From G963665925 sp963665925 (GTDB taxonomy: Bacteria > Bacillota > Clostridia > Peptostreptococcales > Acidaminobacteraceae), in assembly GCA_963665925.1 (NCBI GenBank), contig OY762511.1:2852001-2916000 (forward strand): a stretch of DNA of 64,000 nucleotides. Direction: 5' to 3'. The notes below the pieces were generated by a model that was not told where the DNA came from, searched no databases, and saw only the letters and a list, made by a program, of their open reading frames with translations. Positions 42,394 to 51,960 of the stretch are shown piece by piece (position 1 is the first letter of the stretch; every line of letters begins with the position of its first letter). Position numbers and translations under genes: made by a program.

Positions 42394-44376
42394 ATGAAAT
42401 TGAACACAAACACCTACACAAAACTTGAATTTATCGCCATCAGAGAAGCGCTAGCAGACTACGCGAAATCTGAAGAAGCCAAGAAAGCATTCCATGAGCT
42501 TGAGCCCATGTTGAATCCCAATGCAATCGAAGCTGCACTTGATGAAGCTGAAGATGGCTTATATCTTGCTGAAAACGGGTTCAGAGTTCCAGTGCACAGC
42601 CTGAGCGGTGTCCGCGCTGCGATGAAAATGCTCTCTAAGGAAGCGGTACTGACACCACATGCTTTTCAGGACCTGAATGCCTTTCTTGAACATGCCGCGC
42701 GCATGAAACGGTTCATGCTTGAAAAGGAGAGCTTTTTAAAGCGTATTGGTTCTTATGCCTATGGGATTGAACCCCTTGAGGAGCTTACTGACCAAATTTC
42801 AGGTGCCATTGAGAATGGGCAGGTGGCTGACAGGGCGTCAAGCAAGCTTATGAAAATAAGAAAGACACTCGGTCGCACTGAAGCAAAAATCAGAGAACGT
42901 ATGGACAGATACCTGGCCTCGCCGGAAATGGCCAAATACCTTCAGGATGACAGGTATAGAATTATTGACGGCAAGTTTGCCCTGCCTGTGAAAAGAACAC
43001 AGAAAAATGCTGTTGACGGTATGCTGGTAGGTCATTCGAGCAAGGGAACAACGGCCTATGTTCAGCCAGAAGCCGTGCTTAGACTTCAGGAAGAGCTTGA
43101 GACCCTAAGAGCCGATGAAAAGGCGGAAGAGTATCGAATATTGAGTGTGCTGACTGGTCAAGTGGCGGGTCACACCCTTGAAATCAATCAGAATATGGAT
43201 ATTATGATCAAGTATGACATAATACTTGCAAAGGGGCGCCACGGCAGACGCATAAAAGGAAACAGACCTGCCTTTAACCGCAAGGGCATCATCCGGCTCG
43301 ATGCGGTCCGTCATCCGCTTCTGGGAGAAGAGGCCGTACCGCTGAATATTGAAGTGGGCAGTGAGTACAGAAGCCTCATCATTACCGGCCCAAATACAGG
43401 CGGCAAGACAGTTGCCCTCAAGACGACAGGCATATGTGCCCTCATGGCCGTATGTGGTCTTCTCATTCCTGCAGCTGCAGATTCAACCCTGCCTCTGTTT
43501 GAAGACATTCTGGTCGATATTGGAGACAATCAGAATCTTGAACAGTCCCTGAGCACATTTTCAGCGCATATTGAAAACATCATCGGCATTGTAAAATATG
43601 CCAGAAAAGGGACACTGGTCCTTCTTGATGAAATCGGTACGGGTACCGACCCGGTTGAGGGTACAGGTCTTGGAATTGCCATTCTTGAAAAGCTGCATGA
43701 ACAGGGGGCCACGGTTATGGCAACAACCCATTTCAGCGAAATCAAGACCTTTGCAAAGACGCATGAGGGCTTCCAGACCGGGAGCATGGCCTTTGATGTT
43801 GAGAGCTTGAAACCCCTTTACCGGTTGGATATTGGTAAGCCGGGGGAGAGCAATGCATTTTTGATTGCCCTGCGTCTTGGACTCAATTATCAGCTTATTG
43901 AAAGGGCCCATCAAGCGTCTTATGGTGAGAAAAAGGCTTATAGGGACATTGCTGTTAAGCTTGAAAAAACAAAAGAAAAGATGGAAAATCAAAAGGATCA
44001 AGCTACCGAGGACGGTTACAATGCGGGTTCGGAAAGAACAAAGGTAAGTGCGAAGACACTGCGAAAGCAGCTCAAGGTTTCGCACAAGAAACTCGATGAA
44101 CCTGAGTTCCAGGTAGGGGATGCTGTAAAAATCAGCGGACTCCCTGCTGTGGGGATTGTTTCTGATGCGCCTGATAGAAAAGGCGAGTACCAGGTCATGT
44201 ATAAGAATAAGAAAATCAAAGTCAGCCATAAGAGGCTGGAAAAATATCTTGACAAGGAAGTCCTCTATCCGGAAGAATACGATATGGATATTGTTACAAA
44301 GTCCAAGGTCAGAAGGAAAAAAGAGACAAAGCTCAGAAAAGGACATAAAGACGTTGTGCTTGATGACAGCGAGTAG
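42394..44376 (+). CDS. MutS2-like DNA mismatch/recombination ATPase lacking the Smr domain
   Basis: A 660-residue protein. The MutS core helices (residues about 100-300) and the MutS ATPase are clear: SLIITGPNTGGKTVALKTTGICALMA (Walker A), VLLDEIGTGTDPVEGTGLGIAIL (Walker B/D loop) and MATTHFSEIKTFA. The family normally has about 780 residues with a C-terminal Smr nuclease domain; here the C-terminus is a charged linker followed by a KOW-like strand (DAVKISGLPAVGIVSDAPDRKGEYQVMYKNKKIKV) and Smr is absent. The start is ambiguous (ATG 42394 only 2 bp after AGGAGG; in-frame TTG at 42400). It is followed by the ATL gene. Confidence 0.85.
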   Translation: MKLNTNTYTKLEFIAIREALADYAKSEEAKKAFHELEPMLNPNAIEAALDEAEDGLYLAENGFRVPVHSLSGVRAAMKMLSKEAVLTPHAFQDLNAFLEHAARMKRFMLEKESFLKRIGSYAYGIEPLEELTDQISGAIENGQVADRASSKLMKIRKTLGRTEAKIRERMDRYLASPEMAKYLQDDRYRIIDGKFALPVKRTQKNAVDGMLVGHSSKGTTAYVQPEAVLRLQEELETLRADEKAEEYRILSVLTGQVAGHTLEINQNMDIMIKYDIILAKGRHGRRIKGNRPAFNRKGIIRLDAVRHPLLGEEAVPLNIEVGSEYRSLIITGPNTGGKTVALKTTGICALMAVCGLLIPAAADSTLPLFEDILVDIGDNQNLEQSLSTFSAHIENIIGIVKYARKGTLVLLDEIGTGTDPVEGTGLGIAILEKLHEQGATVMATTHFSEIKTFAKTHEGFQTGSMAFDVESLKPLYRLDIGKPGESNAFLIALRLGLNYQLIERAHQASYGEKKAYRDIAVKLEKTKEKMENQKDQATEDGYNAGSERTKVSAKTLRKQLKVSHKKLDEPEFQVGDAVKISGLPAVGIVSDAPDRKGEYQVMYKNKKIKVSHKRLEKYLDKEVLYPEEYDMDIVTKSKVRRKKETKLRKGHKDVVLDDSE

Positions 44377-44399
44377 TGACAAACGATTGGAGGTACTTG

Positions 44400-44717
44400 A
44401 TGGGTGGATTTACAGACCGTGTAGTAGCGGTAATTTTAGAAATACCAGAAGGCCGTGTGGCAACATACGGTCAAATAGCAGATCTGAGTGGTTATCCAAG
44501 AGCGCCGCGCCAGGTGGCAGGCGTACTGAAGCGGTATTCCGGCAAGCTTGACCTTCCCTGGCACCGTGTCATCAACAGCAAGGGCATCATCTCCATCAAG
44601 GATGTCACTGGGCGGGCAGAACAGATGCAGAGGCTCATGGATGAAGGCGTTGAAGTTGATGCTGAAGGAAGAGTTGACCTGTCTGTTTATGGTTGGAGAC
44701 CGGTCCTTCGAAAGTGA
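44400..44717 (+). CDS. atl: Alkyltransferase-like protein (ATL)
   Basis: A 105-residue protein related to the C-terminal domain of O6-methylguanine-DNA methyltransferase: ILEIPEGRVATYGQIADLSGYPRAPRQVAGVLKRY, then LPWHRVINSKGIISIK. The acceptor Cys of PCHRV is replaced by Trp (PWHRV), exactly as in ATL proteins. ATLs bind alkylated guanine without repairing it and pass it to nucleotide excision repair. It lies 23 bp after the MutS2-like gene, and both may be cotranscribed as a DNA-damage pair. TTGGAGG precedes the ATG. Confidence 0.9.
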   Translation: MGGFTDRVVAVILEIPEGRVATYGQIADLSGYPRAPRQVAGVLKRYSGKLDLPWHRVINSKGIISIKDVTGRAEQMQRLMDEGVEVDAEGRVDLSVYGWRPVLRK

Positions 44718-44940
44718 TTCATGTCAAAAATGAGAACCCGCAGACCGATGCATCTTGAAATTGTCACATAAAACCCTTAAAATCATGAATAAGTATTCTT
44801 TTTAGGCAGCATACATGACCAAACCGTGAACAATTCGTGAATCTTTGCACCGGAGGAATTGATTCTACGTATTTGGTGGTAAAATAATAATAGAAGCAAT
44901 AAGGGTAGTTATACCTTAGCAAGAAAAGAGGTAGATAATT

Positions 44941-47277
44941 ATGAAATTATGTTCAAGATGCAATAAGAATATCGCAATGATATATATGAATAAAATGGAG
45001 AACGGCAAGGAAACAGTAGAGCAGCTATGCATCAAATGCGCTCGAGAAGTGGGCGTTCCTGGAATTGACAACCTGCTTAAGCAGACGGGTATGGGCGAAG
45101 ACGATTTGAACCATATGATGGATCACATGAATGACATGTTCGAGGGCATGGATCCTGAACAGATGAATCTATCCGATATCATGGGCATGATGAATGGAAT
45201 TGAAGATTTTGACGGTCTCGATATGGAAGATGCGTTCGATGACGAAGAGCCGCTGGATCTTCTTGAAGAAGAAACTTCAGGCGATTCTGAAGCACATGGT
45301 GCCCAGACTGAACAAAAGAAGAAGAAAAAGAAGCGGTTTGGCCAGAAGAAGCATCTCGATACCTACGGGACCAATCTCACGGACAAGGCGAAAAATGGCG
45401 ATATCGATTCGATAATCGGCAGACAGCGTGAAATCGACAGAATGGTTCAGATTCTTAACAGACGTACGAAAAACAATCCGGTTCTTATTGGTGAGCCAGG
45501 TGTGGGTAAAACGGCGATTGCTGAAGGGCTTGCGCTTCGAATTGCTGAGAAACAGGTGCCGGCTAAGCTTTTCAGTGCGGAAGTTTATCTGCTGGACATG
45601 ACAGCCATAGTAGCAGGCACCCAGTTCAGAGGTCAGTTTGAGGGTCGTATCAAATCCATTATTGACGAAGCCAAGGAACGTGGAAACGTCATTCTTGTCA
45701 TTGACGAGCTGCATAATATTGTCGGTGCAGGCGATTTGCAGGGCGGGGCCATGAACGCGGCAAACATTTTGAAACCAGCTCTTGCAAGAGGAGAGGTTCA
45801 GGTAATTGGTGCCACAACCCTTGAAGAGTACAGAAAACATATTGAAAAAGATGCGGCACTTGAGCGACGCTTTCAGCCGATTGTGGTGGATGAACCGACG
45901 CCGGAGGAATCTGTTGAAATTCTGAAGGGCATTCGCGGCTACTATGAGTCATATCATATGGTCAAAATTTCAGACCAGGTTGTTGAAGCTTGCGTAAGAC
46001 TGAGTGACCGTTATATCAGAGACCGATATCTCCCGGACAAGGCCATTGATGTAATGGATGAAGCGGGTTCGAGGGCAAATCTGAAGAATAAGGGCCTTGT
46101 GGAGCTTGCTGCGCTTAAGGAAGACCTGGAAAAGGTAAGACTGGACAAGCTTCAGGCAGCAGAGCTTGAGGACTATGAAAAATCAGCGGATTTGAAAATG
46201 GCGGAGCTTTCCCTTGAAGAGAAGATTGAGCGTCTTGAAGAAGAAGCAACCCATGTTGAAATAGATATTGAAGATATTGCCTATGTCATTGAAGCCTGGA
46301 CTAAAATACCGGTCCAGCGTATTACTGAAGACGAGGCAGACAGACTGCTTATTCTTGAGGACCGATTAAAGCGCCGTGTGATTGGACAAAATCCAGCTGT
46401 TGAAGCCCTTGCCAAGGCAGTGCGAAGAAATCGTTCCGGATTCAGAAAAATGAAGAAGCCGACATCGTTTATCTTTGTCGGTCCGACAGGGGTCGGAAAG
46501 ACTGAGCTTGCAAAATGCCTGGCGGGTGAACTTTTTGGCAGTGATGAGAACATGATCCGTCTGGACATGTCTGAATATATGGAGAGACATACTGTAAGTA
46601 AACTGATTGGTGCGCCTCCGGGATATGTTGGATTTGATCAGGGCGGCAAGCTGACAGATGTGATCAGACGCAAGCCCTACTCTGTTATTCTGATGGACGA
46701 GATTGAAAAGGCCCATCCGGATATATTCAACATTCTGCTTCAGATACTGGATGACGGCAGACTTACTGACAGTCAGGGAAGAACCGTTTATTTCGATAAC
46801 ACGGTCATCATTATGACTTCCAACCTGGGAACAAGCTCCGGTGCCGCTAGAATCGGTTTTGGTTCTGACGGAACGGCTGCGGTTAAGGAGAAGGTTCGAG
46901 AAGCGCTTAGAAGCACTTTCAGACCGGAGTTCCTCAACCGTGTTGATGACATCATTACCTTCAACAAGCTGGGGCAGGATCAGTTTGGTGATATTCTTGC
47001 CCTTATGCTTAAAGAAGTTAGGGTTGAACTGCACGATAAGCATATGACAATGGATATTGAAGAAGATGCCAAGGCCTTTCTCATTGAGAAAGGGTATAGT
47101 GAAGAGTTCGGTGCGAGACCGATGCGCCGTGCGATTCAGACCTATCTGGAAGATGAGATCGCCGAAGCGTATCTGCGCGGTAAGATCAAAGAGGGTGACC
47201 ACCTTCATATTTCCCTTGAAGAGGGTGCTTTGAAGGTCCTCCCAAAGGCCACAAGCGTAGATGAAATCCTGCAGTAG
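44941..47277 (+). CDS. clpE: ClpE-like ATP-dependent Clp protease ATPase subunit
   Basis: A 778-residue HSP100 protein. The N-terminus is not the usual Clp_N domain but a zinc-finger-like unit with CxxC pairs (C4/C7 and C30/C33), as in ClpE, followed by an acidic, Met-rich linker. AAA1 has GEPGVGKTAIAEG; a UVR-like helical segment (LEKVRLDKLQAAELEDYEKSADLKMAELSLEEKIERL) separates it from AAA2, with VGPTGVGKTELAKCLA and the C-terminal D2-small domain. It unfolds proteins, probably feeding ClpP (not in the window). Heat-shock CtsR sites were not recognised upstream. Confidence 0.9.
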   Translation: MKLCSRCNKNIAMIYMNKMENGKETVEQLCIKCAREVGVPGIDNLLKQTGMGEDDLNHMMDHMNDMFEGMDPEQMNLSDIMGMMNGIEDFDGLDMEDAFDDEEPLDLLEEETSGDSEAHGAQTEQKKKKKKRFGQKKHLDTYGTNLTDKAKNGDIDSIIGRQREIDRMVQILNRRTKNNPVLIGEPGVGKTAIAEGLALRIAEKQVPAKLFSAEVYLLDMTAIVAGTQFRGQFEGRIKSIIDEAKERGNVILVIDELHNIVGAGDLQGGAMNAANILKPALARGEVQVIGATTLEEYRKHIEKDAALERRFQPIVVDEPTPEESVEILKGIRGYYESYHMVKISDQVVEACVRLSDRYIRDRYLPDKAIDVMDEAGSRANLKNKGLVELAALKEDLEKVRLDKLQAAELEDYEKSADLKMAELSLEEKIERLEEEATHVEIDIEDIAYVIEAWTKIPVQRITEDEADRLLILEDRLKRRVIGQNPAVEALAKAVRRNRSGFRKMKKPTSFIFVGPTGVGKTELAKCLAGELFGSDENMIRLDMSEYMERHTVSKLIGAPPGYVGFDQGGKLTDVIRRKPYSVILMDEIEKAHPDIFNILLQILDDGRLTDSQGRTVYFDNTVIIMTSNLGTSSGAARIGFGSDGTAAVKEKVREALRSTFRPEFLNRVDDIITFNKLGQDQFGDILALMLKEVRVELHDKHMTMDIEEDAKAFLIEKGYSEEFGARPMRRAIQTYLEDEIAEAYLRGKIKEGDHLHISLEEGALKVLPKATSVDEILQ

Positions 47278-47319
47278 TCCACAAAACACATGGACCATGA
47301 AATGATTGAACAAACACAA

Positions 47320-47360
47320 GCCAGTGTACCCCGCAAAAGCGATGGTGCATTGGCTTTTTT
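47320..47360 (+). terminator. Intrinsic terminator after clpE
   Basis: GCCAGTGTACC (47320-47330) pairs fully with GGTGCATTGGC (47344-47354) if G-U pairs are counted, followed by six Ts. Confidence 0.85.
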
Positions 47361-47485
47361 GTTTGAAAAAGACTTCCTTGCAATCTGTTAGAGAAAAGGC
47401 AAATAGGGGTAAATACCAAAAAGGTATACTTTTGCCATAAAAAGTGATTGGAAACGCCAACACATTGAATAAAGGGAGCAGGTTT

Positions 47486-50400
47486 ATGGACAAGCACATA
47501 AAAGAACTGGATATTCAGGATAACTTTATAGGGAAAATTTCCCGTTTCTTTGTAGGTCGATTTCAAATGGTCCTGCTTTTAATTGCCTTGATTATAGGGA
47601 CAGGGGTGTCGGGTGCATTTGTGATGCCAAAGGAATCCCTTCCGGAAATCGTGTTTCCAGCAATCATGATTCAGACCATTTATCCCGGTGCATCACCTGA
47701 AGACGTCGAGCAGCTCATAACCGATAAGATAGAATCGAAAATGAACGACTTGGACGCCCTTGATGAAATTCAGTCAGATTCAAGCTTCAGCTTTTCTTCC
47801 GTAGCCCTCATTTTTGAGGAGGGTACGGATATGGATGAAAAGAAGGTTGAAGTGGAAAGCGCCTTGTCTGAAATTGACTTTGCACAGGGCATTGAAAAGC
47901 CCAAAACTATGACATTTTCAACCTCTGAAATCCCCCTGCTTCAAATAAGCTTATCCGGGCCATTTACGACCTTTGAGCTTACACGATACGCTAAGGATAT
48001 CCAGGAGGAACTTGAGCAGATGAATGGGGTGAAGACGGTCAACCTGTATGGGGGCCTGGACCGTGAGATTCACGTTAACTTGAATCAGACACGCTTGCTC
48101 GAATATGGACTGTCCCCGTCAGATGTTCAGCAAGCCATATCGACGCTCAATATTGCAATTCCCATTGGCGACGCTACCCTGAGCAACCAGCGGGTTGGCG
48201 TGAGAATCGATGAAGAGATCGGTTCCACCGAGGCACTGGAGCACGTTCTGATCGCCACACCTAAAGGGGGGCATATATTCCTGAAGGATATTGCCCAGGT
48301 AATAGATTCAAATGAAGAAGTGGATGAGTACAGCCTGACCTATGTTCGTGGCAAGGGTGGTGAAATGGCTCAGCGGGCTGTTTTCATAGAGGTCCTCAAG
48401 AAGGATGACAGCGATGTCATTGGACTAAGCAAGGCGGTCAGAGATCAAATCGTCGACATGGCGGGTGATATCTATCCAAAGTCGGTGACTGTGAATATCT
48501 CAAACGATCTTTCAGAATACGTCAAGAAGGACCTTGACAGCATTCGATCGAGTGCTGCATCGGGTCTTATTGTGGTCGTGCTGGTGCTGTTTCTTTTTAT
48601 TGGCTTCAAGGAATCGCTCATCGTTTCCCTGACAATCCCAATTACTCTAATGGCAACACTTGCAGTGCTTGATTTTTTAGGCATGAGCCTTAATGCCCTG
48701 TCCATATTGGGCATGATTGTCGCGCTGGGTCTGCTTGTGGACAACTCTATTATCGTTATGGAAAATATGGACAGACTCAATCGTTTAGGTGCCAATGCAA
48801 GGGTATCAGCTATAAAAGGCGTGAATCAGGTAGGTTTTCCGGTACTTGCTGCTACGCTCACAACAGTTGCTGCATTTTTTCCTTTGGCGATTCTGCCTGG
48901 AATCATGGGTGCTTTTATCAACACGGTTCCAAGAACCATCATTATTGCACTGGTGGCCTCCTTTGGCGTTGCCATCACCATTACACCTTCTGTATATTCG
49001 AGGCTGCTCAGAAACAGATCGCATCCACTGCTCCATAGGCTTGTGCATTTTGTGAAGCTGGATACCAGCGTTGCGACCTCCGTTGAGAAGATTCTATCTG
49101 TACTCCTAGTGGTGGTACTGGCCTATTATGCCTTTTCAGGCAGTGCGACGCAAATAAACCTGGGGATCATCGCAGCCCTGTTCTTCGGGATCCTCATGAC
49201 GGTCAAGGTTTATCTCTATGGTGGGCAGGGGCTTGAAGATGCGCCAGCTATTCAGTATTACAGAAAGTTTGTCAAATACATCATACAGAAAAGACGCAGG
49301 AGGATTCTCGTCATACTTATTGGCATTTCAACACTGGCAGCCAGCTTTACACTTATTGGTGCTGGACATGTGAAAATAGCCTTTTTCCCAGACACGGAGC
49401 CAGAAAGCCTGCAGATTATTATCGATACCCCTGGGGGAACGCCCCTCGAGGAGACGGCCCGGACCGTTGAGGCTGTTGAAGCTTACTTGAAAACGGTACC
49501 AGACATTGCCGCCTACAATATCACACTCGGAGGAACTGAGGTAGATAAGGCTACAATCTCGGTCATCTTCACAAGTGACAGTGACCGACAGACAGATGGA
49601 TTCACCATACTCAGTGGTGTAGAGAAAGCGGCGCTTCATATACCCGGCGCACGTATCATTGTAAATGGATCGGCGGGACAGGGACCACCTGTTGGAAAAC
49701 CGGTAAGCCTGAAAATCATTGGCAGGGACTTGGGTGAAATGAGGGCCCTAGCCAATCAATACGCTCAAATCTACGATTCCATAGATGGGGTTTACAATAT
49801 AGACGTGGATGCCCAAGCGGACTCACCACAGGTTCAAATCGATATACTTGAGAAGAAAATAAGCAGTTACGGACTCACTGTGGCACAAATTGCCACTCAG
49901 CTTAGAAATCAAATGGACGGTCTTGTTGCCGCAACCATCAATGTGGAAAGAGAAGAGATTGATGTGGTTGTAAAGGTCGGCCGCGAGGAAATGGCAGATA
50001 TCAATGCCCTGAAGTCCCTGTATATCGTCACACCGTCTTCTGAAATGATTCCACTGTCGCATATTGCGGTGATCAAGGAATACAGCGGACTTTCCAGTAT
50101 CATTCACCTTGATAGTGAACGTGTCATTACCCTGGAAGCGGATTTGGCGCCAGATGTGAATATCAACGATGTGACAGGTGCGTTTGAAAGGCTATCTGAC
50201 CCTATTGATATTCCATCCGGTATTCGGACCGAGTATGGCGGTGATATTGAGGCTATACAGGAGAGCTTTACTGACCTTTTCAGAAGCATGCTCCTAGCGG
50301 TTTTTCTCGTATTTATCATATTGTCAGTCCAGTTTAATTCTGTAGCTCAGCCCTTTGCTATTCTCATGACAGTGCCTATGGCCATGATTGGTGTTCTTCT

Positions 50401-50788
50401 TGGTCTTGCTGTGACAGGGAATGAGTTTGGCTTCTATGCCTTTATGGGTCTGGTTGCTTTGGTTGGCATTGCAGTGAATGACGCCATTGTTCTCATTGAT
50501 TTTATGAATTATTTGAGGCACAGCGGCAGCACTCTTGATGCTGCAATACTCGAGGCTGGGACCATACGCTTCAATCCGGTTCTGGCAACAACGCTGACCA
50601 CCATTGGCGGCGTTCTGCCGCTTGCATTCAGAGATACCTATTATGCGCAGTTCAGTTTCTCGCTGGTCTTTGGACTGCTTGTTACAACGATTCTTACACT
50701 CGTATATATACCGGTGTTTTACCATATGATCGAGGGCGGAAAAGAAAAACGTGCCAAGCGCAAATTGCACGCTGAGAAGGAGGCGTAA
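47486..50788 (+). CDS. RND family efflux transporter (HAE1/SwrC-like)
   Basis: A 1100-residue protein starting at ATG 47486 (AAAGGGAG). The two-fold repeat of membrane helices is plain: N-terminal GRFQMVLLLIALIIGTGVSG, the mid VVVLVLFLFIGFKESLIVSLTIPITLMATL region with NALSILGMIVALGLLVDNSIIVMENM, and the C-terminal RFNPVLATTLTTIGGVLPLAF. Proton-driven extrusion of lipophilic compounds or surfactants (SwrC role in Bacillus) is likely. It is in an operon with an adaptor lipoprotein (2-bp gap). Confidence 0.9.
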   Translation: MDKHIKELDIQDNFIGKISRFFVGRFQMVLLLIALIIGTGVSGAFVMPKESLPEIVFPAIMIQTIYPGASPEDVEQLITDKIESKMNDLDALDEIQSDSSFSFSSVALIFEEGTDMDEKKVEVESALSEIDFAQGIEKPKTMTFSTSEIPLLQISLSGPFTTFELTRYAKDIQEELEQMNGVKTVNLYGGLDREIHVNLNQTRLLEYGLSPSDVQQAISTLNIAIPIGDATLSNQRVGVRIDEEIGSTEALEHVLIATPKGGHIFLKDIAQVIDSNEEVDEYSLTYVRGKGGEMAQRAVFIEVLKKDDSDVIGLSKAVRDQIVDMAGDIYPKSVTVNISNDLSEYVKKDLDSIRSSAASGLIVVVLVLFLFIGFKESLIVSLTIPITLMATLAVLDFLGMSLNALSILGMIVALGLLVDNSIIVMENMDRLNRLGANARVSAIKGVNQVGFPVLAATLTTVAAFFPLAILPGIMGAFINTVPRTIIIALVASFGVAITITPSVYSRLLRNRSHPLLHRLVHFVKLDTSVATSVEKILSVLLVVVLAYYAFSGSATQINLGIIAALFFGILMTVKVYLYGGQGLEDAPAIQYYRKFVKYIIQKRRRRILVILIGISTLAASFTLIGAGHVKIAFFPDTEPESLQIIIDTPGGTPLEETARTVEAVEAYLKTVPDIAAYNITLGGTEVDKATISVIFTSDSDRQTDGFTILSGVEKAALHIPGARIIVNGSAGQGPPVGKPVSLKIIGRDLGEMRALANQYAQIYDSIDGVYNIDVDAQADSPQVQIDILEKKISSYGLTVAQIATQLRNQMDGLVAATINVEREEIDVVVKVGREEMADINALKSLYIVTPSSEMIPLSHIAVIKEYSGLSSIIHLDSERVITLEADLAPDVNINDVTGAFERLSDPIDIPSGIRTEYGGDIEAIQESFTDLFRSMLLAVFLVFIILSVQFNSVAQPFAILMTVPMAMIGVLLGLAVTGNEFGFYAFMGLVALVGIAVNDAIVLIDFMNYLRHSGSTLDAAILEAGTIRFNPVLATTLTTIGGVLPLAFRDTYYAQFSFSLVFGLLVTTILTLVYIPVFYHMIEGGKEKRAKRKLHAEKEA

Positions 50789-50790
50789 GC

Positions 50791-51891
50791 ATGGACGTGA
50801 AAAAAGGAAGATGGAAAATCATACTTGCGGTAGTGCTGCTATTGTCTGGATGCGCCCACAGGGATGAAACCGAGACCAGTGAACTGACGACTGAGTCAGT
50901 TGTACCGATTCAGGTTGTTCAAGTGGAAAAAAAGGAAATTTATGATAAAATAGAAGCGCTGGGCGAAATAGAAGCCAAGGCTGTTTATGAAATAAGTGCA
51001 GGTCTTGGCACTGTAGAAGAACTTTATGTGGTCACGGGTCAAAGCGTTGAGAAGGATCAAATGCTTTTCGAACTTGAAACAGACAGTCTGGAGAAAAACT
51101 ATAAGGCCGTTGAAAGTCAGTTGAGAACCCTTCGAGACACACTTAAGATTCAAAGAGACGATCAGGAGCGCACCTATACAAGACAGACTGCTCTATTTGA
51201 AGCGGGTGCAGTCTCAAAGCGGGAACTCGAAAGTGCAAAGCTCGCCTATGACCAGCTGGAAAAGCAGTATCAGGACGCGCTTGTGGCCTATAGCAATCAA
51301 GTAACTGATTTAAAGAATGGTATTGAGGACTATCAGATCAAAAGTCCGATTCAGGGCAAGGTGGCTGCAGTGCATGTTAAAAAGGGTCAAGATGTTCAGG
51401 GTCAGACTGCTGTAGAGATTATTGATGACTCAAGTGTTAAAGCGGTCATAGGCGTGACGGCCCAACAGGTGAAGCTGATTGAATCTGGTGATGGTGCGAC
51501 CGTTTACGCAAATGGAGAAAGTCATAAGGGGATGGCTGCATATGTTGATTCCATAAATGCCATTCCATCAGCGACAACCGGACTTTATGAAGTCCAGCTC
51601 ATGCTTGAGGACAATACCTTTGACGTAAGAACAGGTGAGTACGTAGAAGTGGAAATTTTGATAAATGTTAGAAATGTCCTTGTTATTCCTAGAAATGCCC
51701 TTGTAATGACTGGTGAAATGAAAAAGGCATTTGTTGTGGAAAATGGTCATGCTGTTGAGAAATCACTGACGACGGGAAGTGTTGAAGGTCTCTATATCGA
51801 GGTTGAAGGTGGTCTGAATGAAGGCGAAGAAGTTGTTGTTCGCGGACAGGCATTTCTCAAGGAGGGCTCAGCAGTCGAAATCATTCAGTAA
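50791..51891 (+). CDS. RND efflux adaptor, periplasmic membrane-fusion lipoprotein
   Basis: A 366-residue protein. The N-terminal signal ends in a lipobox LLSGC (Cys about 21). A lipoyl/beta-barrel half (VYEISAGLGTVEELYVVTGQSVEKDQMLFELET) is followed by a coiled-coil hairpin (LRTLRDTLKIQRDDQERTYTRQTALFEAGAVSKRELESAKLAYDQLEKQYQDAL), then IKSPIQGKVAAVHVKKGQDV and the C-terminal barrel. It couples to the RND pump upstream; no outer-membrane channel is expected in a Gram-positive cell. Confidence 0.88.
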   Translation: MDVKKGRWKIILAVVLLLSGCAHRDETETSELTTESVVPIQVVQVEKKEIYDKIEALGEIEAKAVYEISAGLGTVEELYVVTGQSVEKDQMLFELETDSLEKNYKAVESQLRTLRDTLKIQRDDQERTYTRQTALFEAGAVSKRELESAKLAYDQLEKQYQDALVAYSNQVTDLKNGIEDYQIKSPIQGKVAAVHVKKGQDVQGQTAVEIIDDSSVKAVIGVTAQQVKLIESGDGATVYANGESHKGMAAYVDSINAIPSATTGLYEVQLMLEDNTFDVRTGEYVEVEILINVRNVLVIPRNALVMTGEMKKAFVVENGHAVEKSLTTGSVEGLYIEVEGGLNEGEEVVVRGQAFLKEGSAVEIIQ

Positions 51892-51960
51892 ATGTTAAGA
51901 AAATGGAAGTTGCACATGTCTATCCTGATTTGGGGTATAAGACATTTGAGGTGAAGTGTT

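Noticed and set aside
44718..44940. CtsR or HrcA operator upstream of clpE
   Set aside because: No tandem AGGTCAAA or CIRCE-type inverted repeat could be seen in the 220 bp upstream.
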